NCBI GenBank assembly: GCA_937924905.1
Contig: CALDUK010000013.1
Coordinates: 1-33,208 of the forward strand
Direction of reading: 5' to 3'
Length of the DNA: 33,208 bases
Source of the DNA: an uncultured Paracoccaceae bacterium
Lineage (GTDB): Bacteria; Pseudomonadota; Alphaproteobacteria; Rhodobacterales; Rhodobacteraceae
Shown in pieces: positions 30,193-33,208 of the stretch (position 1 is the first letter of the stretch; every line of letters begins with the position of its first letter). The notes beneath the pieces are model-generated. The model saw only the letters and a list, made by a program, of their open reading frames with translations, had not been told where the DNA came from and ran no database searches. The translations under genes were made by a program, and so were the position numbers.

Positions 30193-30789
30193 TTATCTCA
30201 GAAAGCGTTCCATGGTCCGGGCCACCCGGTCAAGATGGGCTTTGCGGCTTTCGCTGGTCGAGCTGTCCATAAGGTAATGCGCCGCAAAGGCTGTCTTCAG
30301 TGGTTTTGCGCATAAAAGACCGATGCCTCGGATCAATGTGCGTTTGCCTGGCGCGCCCACAAAGAACGTCAGCCATCGTGACGCACCACAAGTGGTGAAT
30401 ACGCCAACGCGCTTGATATGGGCCAGCCCGGGCGCTATGGTCTTGCGCTGGGGTGTGGGCATCAGAAACGCGACATCGGGCAAAAGCACGCGATCAAGCC
30501 AGCCTTTCAGAACCGCCGGCAGGCCATACCACCAGGTTGGATAGATAAAAATCAGCGTATCGCACCAGCGAATATCATCCACATCGCGCGCGACGGGTTC
30601 AATATTGGTCGGGCGATCCTCATAAGCTGTCCATTCGTCTGGCGTCAGAATAGGCTGAAACCCTTCGGCATAGAGATCCCGTAGCCGAATGTCCGCGCCT
30701 GCGGCCGTCAGCTTGGCAAGCACGCAGTCCCGCACGGCAGCGGTGAAACTGCTGTCTTTCGGGTGGCAATAGACGACCAAAGCTTTCAT
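30193..30789 (-). CDS. Flavodoxin-fold NAD(P)H oxidoreductase (quinone reductase type), copy B
   Basis: Predicted FMN- or FAD-dependent NAD(P)H oxidoreductase of 198 residues, of the Flavodoxin_2/NQO1-like group. The N-terminus MKALVVYCHPKDSSFTAAV is the flavin-phosphate loop pattern; IFIYPTWWYGLPAVLKGWLD is the conserved flavin-contact block; FTTCGASRW follows. It is clearly paralogous to the gene immediately upstream (DLYAEGFQPILTPDEW versus DLYAENFQPVLTAEER). The start overlaps the upstream stop as ATGA (30789-30791), so the two are made together and may form a heterodimer. The electron acceptor is unknown. Confidence 0.88.
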   Translation of the reverse strand: MKALVVYCHPKDSSFTAAVRDCVLAKLTAAGADIRLRDLYAEGFQPILTPDEWTAYEDRPTNIEPVARDVDDIRWCDTLIFIYPTWWYGLPAVLKGWLDRVLLPDVAFLMPTPQRKTIAPGLAHIKRVGVFTTCGASRWLTFFVGAPGKRTLIRGIGLLCAKPLKTAFAAHYLMDSSTSESRKAHLDRVARTMERFLR

Positions 30790-31367
30790 CAAAGCGTCCG
30801 CATCTGGCGGTCAACCTTGTCTAGAAAACCCGCGCGTTTGGCGTCGGTCGCGCGGTTCATCCCGTACAGCGCCAGATACCGCATCTTGTCGGGTCGGGTC
30901 ACGTGCCAGATGGCGCGGGTGAAATGCTTGCGTGGCGGATCGCCAGCACCAAAGGCCCGCATACGGGTTCCACCGTAGGTGGTGACGGCGGCCAGCTTTT
31001 GAATGTTGTGCAGGTTCGGGCCAATTTTACCGTCTTCAATCTTGAACGACACACCGGGCAGAAAGACCCGGTCAAGGTACCCCTTCAGTATGGCCGGATA
31101 GCCAAAGTTCCAAACCGGAAACGAAAAGATCAGCGCGTCGGCCGCCCGCAGCCGATCGACATAAGGTTGCACCGGGCCGCAATTATCCGGTTCGTCATGG
31201 TAACGGCGGCGTTCTTCGGCGGTCAGAACCGGTTGAAAGTTTTCGGCATATAAATCGCAATCATCCACATCCCAGCCACGGGCGCTTAGGCTGTCTACGA
31301 CCCGACGGTGTACTGCGGCGCCATAGCTTTCGTCGCAGGGATGGGCAAAAAGCACCAAGGCTTTCAT
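30789..31367 (-). CDS. Flavodoxin-fold NAD(P)H oxidoreductase, copy A
   Basis: A 192-residue paralogue of the following gene. MKALVLFAHPCDESYGAAV gives the flavin loop, IFSFPVWNFGYPAILKGYLD the flavin-contact block, and VTTYGGTRM the next strand. In the FPVWNFGYPA block, Asn-Phe-Gly replaces the Trp-Tyr-Gly of copy B, which may reflect a different partner or substrate. It starts 12 bases after the FAD-oxidase stop. Together the pair could regenerate a reduced flavin or reduce an intermediate of the pathway encoded by this operon; this is inference from context. Confidence 0.88.
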   Translation of the reverse strand: MKALVLFAHPCDESYGAAVHRRVVDSLSARGWDVDDCDLYAENFQPVLTAEERRRYHDEPDNCGPVQPYVDRLRAADALIFSFPVWNFGYPAILKGYLDRVFLPGVSFKIEDGKIGPNLHNIQKLAAVTTYGGTRMRAFGAGDPPRKHFTRAIWHVTRPDKMRYLALYGMNRATDAKRAGFLDKVDRQMRTL

Positions 31368-31379
31368 GTGTTGCGCCCC

Positions 31380-32780
31380 TTATTCTGCCGCTTGCAGCTT
31401 GGGATAAGCATACATCCGATCATAGCCCCAATCCGGGTCATCCCAGGCGATCATCTTGCCGGGGTTCAAAAGCCCCTTTGGATCGGCTTCCCGCTTGAAC
31501 CGCAATTGCCGGTCGTCGACCGTTTGCCGCCCGCCTTCTTCCAATGTGTAGCGATGCGGGTTGAACACCATTGCGCCTGCATCCTCGTGCATCTTTACGA
31601 TTTCGTCCAACCGGGCTTCGGTTGTGAATTTGACAAGGCTTAGGCCTGCAAACATCACCTTTCCGCCTTCGCGCAGCACTTCCAGATGCTGCAACACCTC
31701 GGGCGACAGGGCGTCGCGCATTTGCGCGATCAGCGCCTTGTGCTGTGGATACCCATAGCGCACCTGCAAATAGGTGATCGACGGGTCCACTTTCAAAGCC
31801 CGCAGCGTCGTGTGGTTCCAGCCGTATTCAAAGACCGGGCCCGGATCACGCGCCCAGTTGTGGTCGTCGTTGCGATAGATAAGGCGCGCTTCGGGCTGCC
31901 GGCTCAGAAACGTCAGGAACCCGTCCATCGAATGCGGCGCGATCATCAGCCCGATCAGATTGGTGCCGGGTTCGACATACGGCGCGACGCGCTGGAAAAA
32001 ATCTTTGGCAATGGGGGCTTCGAAAACGGTGCCCAGCTTCATCAGGATACCGTCCTGATTTGCCAGTTCTTCGGCAAAGGTCACCGCATCCATAAAGTCA
32101 TCCGTCGCAACAAACATCTCGACCCAGTTATAAGCGGGCGCAAGCGGCATCTCGATCTCGGTGATGATCCCGTTCGTGCCATAGGCATGAGACACCCGCG
32201 CCAGTTCTTCGCCGGTAAAATCCAGCACGCGCGGTTCTTCTTCCATCGTGACGACGCGCAGGCGGATGATATTGCCCAGATCGCGCAGCGACCCCCAGGT
32301 GCAGGATCCGACCCCGCCACTGCCACCGGCGATAAAGCCCCCGATGGTTGCCGTGGCCCAAGTGCTGCTGAACATGCGGATTTCCTGGCCCGAGTGGTCT
32401 TTGCAAGCCGCATCAAGGTCTTTCAGCAAAACACCGGGTTCCGTGATCACCCGACCCGGCAAGACATCTTTTACGTTGTTCATGTGCCGCAAATGCATGA
32501 CACAGCCGCCCGCCAATGGCATGGCCTGACCATAGTTCCCCGTGCCCGCGCCGCGCGTTGTGACCGGACAATCATGCGCATAGCAGGTCTTCAAAACCTC
32601 GATCACTTCGGCTTCGGTTTTGGGCGAGACGACAAAATCGGCGACCACATGATCCAGCCGGTCTTTCAGAACCGGTGAGTACCAGAAAAAGTCGCGGCTT
32701 TTCGCTTTGATGGCAGCCTCGCTTGTGTCGATGTCCAAATGCGAAAGGGCGGCTTTGGCGGCGGCGACATTGTCTTGCAT
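31380..32780 (-). CDS. FAD-binding PCMH-type oxidase/dehydrogenase (glycolate/D-lactate oxidase family)
   Basis: Flavoenzyme of 466 residues in the FAD-linked oxidase (GlcD-like) group. The FAD-binding subdomain has VVSPKTEAEVIEVLKTCYAH and TTRGAGTGNYGQAMPLAGG (about 74-92), then STWATATIGGFIAGGSGGVGSCTWGSLRD around 138-166, which wraps the isoalloxazine ring. The C-terminal end contains NPHRYTLEEGG and the family signature ADPKGLLNPGKMI. Likely substrates are 2-hydroxy acids, or a heterocycle given the amidohydrolase neighbour. The start overlaps the upstream amidohydrolase stop as ATGA (32780-32782). Confidence 0.88.
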   Translation of the reverse strand: MQDNVAAAKAALSHLDIDTSEAAIKAKSRDFFWYSPVLKDRLDHVVADFVVSPKTEAEVIEVLKTCYAHDCPVTTRGAGTGNYGQAMPLAGGCVMHLRHMNNVKDVLPGRVITEPGVLLKDLDAACKDHSGQEIRMFSSTWATATIGGFIAGGSGGVGSCTWGSLRDLGNIIRLRVVTMEEEPRVLDFTGEELARVSHAYGTNGIITEIEMPLAPAYNWVEMFVATDDFMDAVTFAEELANQDGILMKLGTVFEAPIAKDFFQRVAPYVEPGTNLIGLMIAPHSMDGFLTFLSRQPEARLIYRNDDHNWARDPGPVFEYGWNHTTLRALKVDPSITYLQVRYGYPQHKALIAQMRDALSPEVLQHLEVLREGGKVMFAGLSLVKFTTEARLDEIVKMHEDAGAMVFNPHRYTLEEGGRQTVDDRQLRFKREADPKGLLNPGKMIAWDDPDWGYDRMYAYPKLQAAE

Positions 32781-33208
32781 CAGGCAGGCTCCATCAGGTG
32801 GTCAAGCTCGGCATAGTCGGGAAGGGTGGTGTCGATCATCTGCCCGCCCCGGATCACCATGCGGTCGGTCTGTGGGCGGGCGAACAGCTCGGTCCAGTTG
32901 CGGGCTTTGACGATCACCAGATCAGCAGGCGCACCGGGCAACAAGGTGTTGTCTTCAAACCCACAGGCGCGGGCCGGGTTGCTGACAAAGGCATTGCTCC
33001 AATCCGTGCGGCTGTGATCCAGATGCCCGATCCGGGTGGCCTGGCGCATCACTTCGATCATGTCGAGATCGCCATAAGCATAAAACGGGTCGCGCGTGTT
33101 GTCCGATGCGAAACTGACGTTGATCCCCCGGTCCACCATTTCATGGACCAATGTGATCCCGCGCGCCCGGGGCGTTTTGCCCGCGGTCCGGTCTTGCAGA
33201 TAGAGGTT
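32780..33208 (-). CDS. Amidohydrolase, cytosine-deaminase-like, C-terminal part only
   Basis: The open frame runs from the window edge to the stop at 32780-32782; 142 residues are visible. NLYLQDR..GKTPRARGIT precedes VDRGINVSFASDNTRDPFYAYGDLDM, where the Asp of SDN is the expected metal/catalytic aspartate of the amidohydrolase barrel. SNPARACGFED..LLPGAPADLVIVKARNWTELFA then forms the C-terminal composite domain. The pattern is closest to cytosine deaminase and related aminohydrolases such as creatinine deaminase. The rest of the barrel and its His-x-His lie beyond 33208. A TTG at 33151 is an internal codon, not a start. Confidence 0.85.
   Translation of the reverse strand, partial: NLYLQDRTAGKTPRARGITLVHEMVDRGINVSFASDNTRDPFYAYGDLDMIEVMRQATRIGHLDHSRTDWSNAFVSNPARACGFEDNTLLPGAPADLVIVKARNWTELFARPQTDRMVIRGGQMIDTTLPDYAELDHLMEPA

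Noticed and set aside
1-33208. tRNA, rRNA, tmRNA, CRISPR arrays, transposases, integrases and prophage genes
   Set aside because: Looked for by eye on both strands and none was found; no regularly spaced repeats or recombinase motifs are present. A covariance-model scan would be needed to exclude short RNA genes fully.

Overview
The window looks like the chromosome of a marine-type alphaproteobacterium of the Rhodobacteraceae (Roseobacter group). The support is indirect but consistent: GC-rich coding sequence on both strands, a urease operon containing a DUF1127 gene, a cytoplasmic SoeABC-type sulfite dehydrogenase, polyhydroxybutyrate genes preceded by a PhaR-type operator, DUF465 and DUF2007 small proteins, and a zinc-ribbon DinB. 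I saw no insertion sequence, integrase, CRISPR array, rRNA or tRNA. The gene set is mostly core metabolism, with an accessory-looking catabolic cluster at the right end.

Positions 1-4839 (+) hold a urease operon in the order ureA (5' end off the window), ureB, ureC, a DUF1127 protein, ureE, ureF and ureG. UreABC is the nickel enzyme and UreEFG load nickel. A 342-base gap with no convincing gene separates ureB from ureC. A hairpin-plus-leader element precedes ureF, a related leader precedes ureB, and a third related copy precedes phbB. After ureG come a Gfo/Idh/MocA oxidoreductase and dinB (DNA polymerase IV with an N-terminal zinc ribbon).

Positions 7229-19933 are housekeeping: a periplasmic lytic transglycosylase (-) convergent with dinB; dapA and smpB (+); a matrixin-like metalloprotease with an odd C-terminal half; an unknown two-helix membrane protein and greA (-); ETF-ubiquinone oxidoreductase, a TPR protein and ispE (+); a long-chain polyprenyl diphosphate synthase (-); and a DUF2007 gene coupled to a tRNA1(Val)-type methyltransferase (+). 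IspE and the prenyl synthase act in the same isoprenoid/quinone supply route.

Positions 19934-23553 carry a DUF465 gene, a GcvA-type LysR regulator, a 33-codon ORF ending in a perfect bidirectional terminator, and phbB-phbA (-) for PHB synthesis. A CTGC-N3-GCAG site just upstream of phbA matches the known PhaR operator.

Positions 23554-28118 hold soeA-soeB-soeC (-) with ATGA overlaps, predicted to oxidise sulfite in the cytoplasm and pass electrons to quinone. Positions 28119-33208 (-) hold a HpcH/HpaI aldolase, a small membrane protein, a creatininase-family hydrolase, two paralogous flavodoxin-fold oxidoreductases, an FAD-linked oxidase and the C-terminal part of a cytosine-deaminase-like amidohydrolase. 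Tight overlaps in the last four suggest one catabolic operon for an unidentified, perhaps nitrogen-containing, compound. This is the best candidate here for an undescribed pathway.
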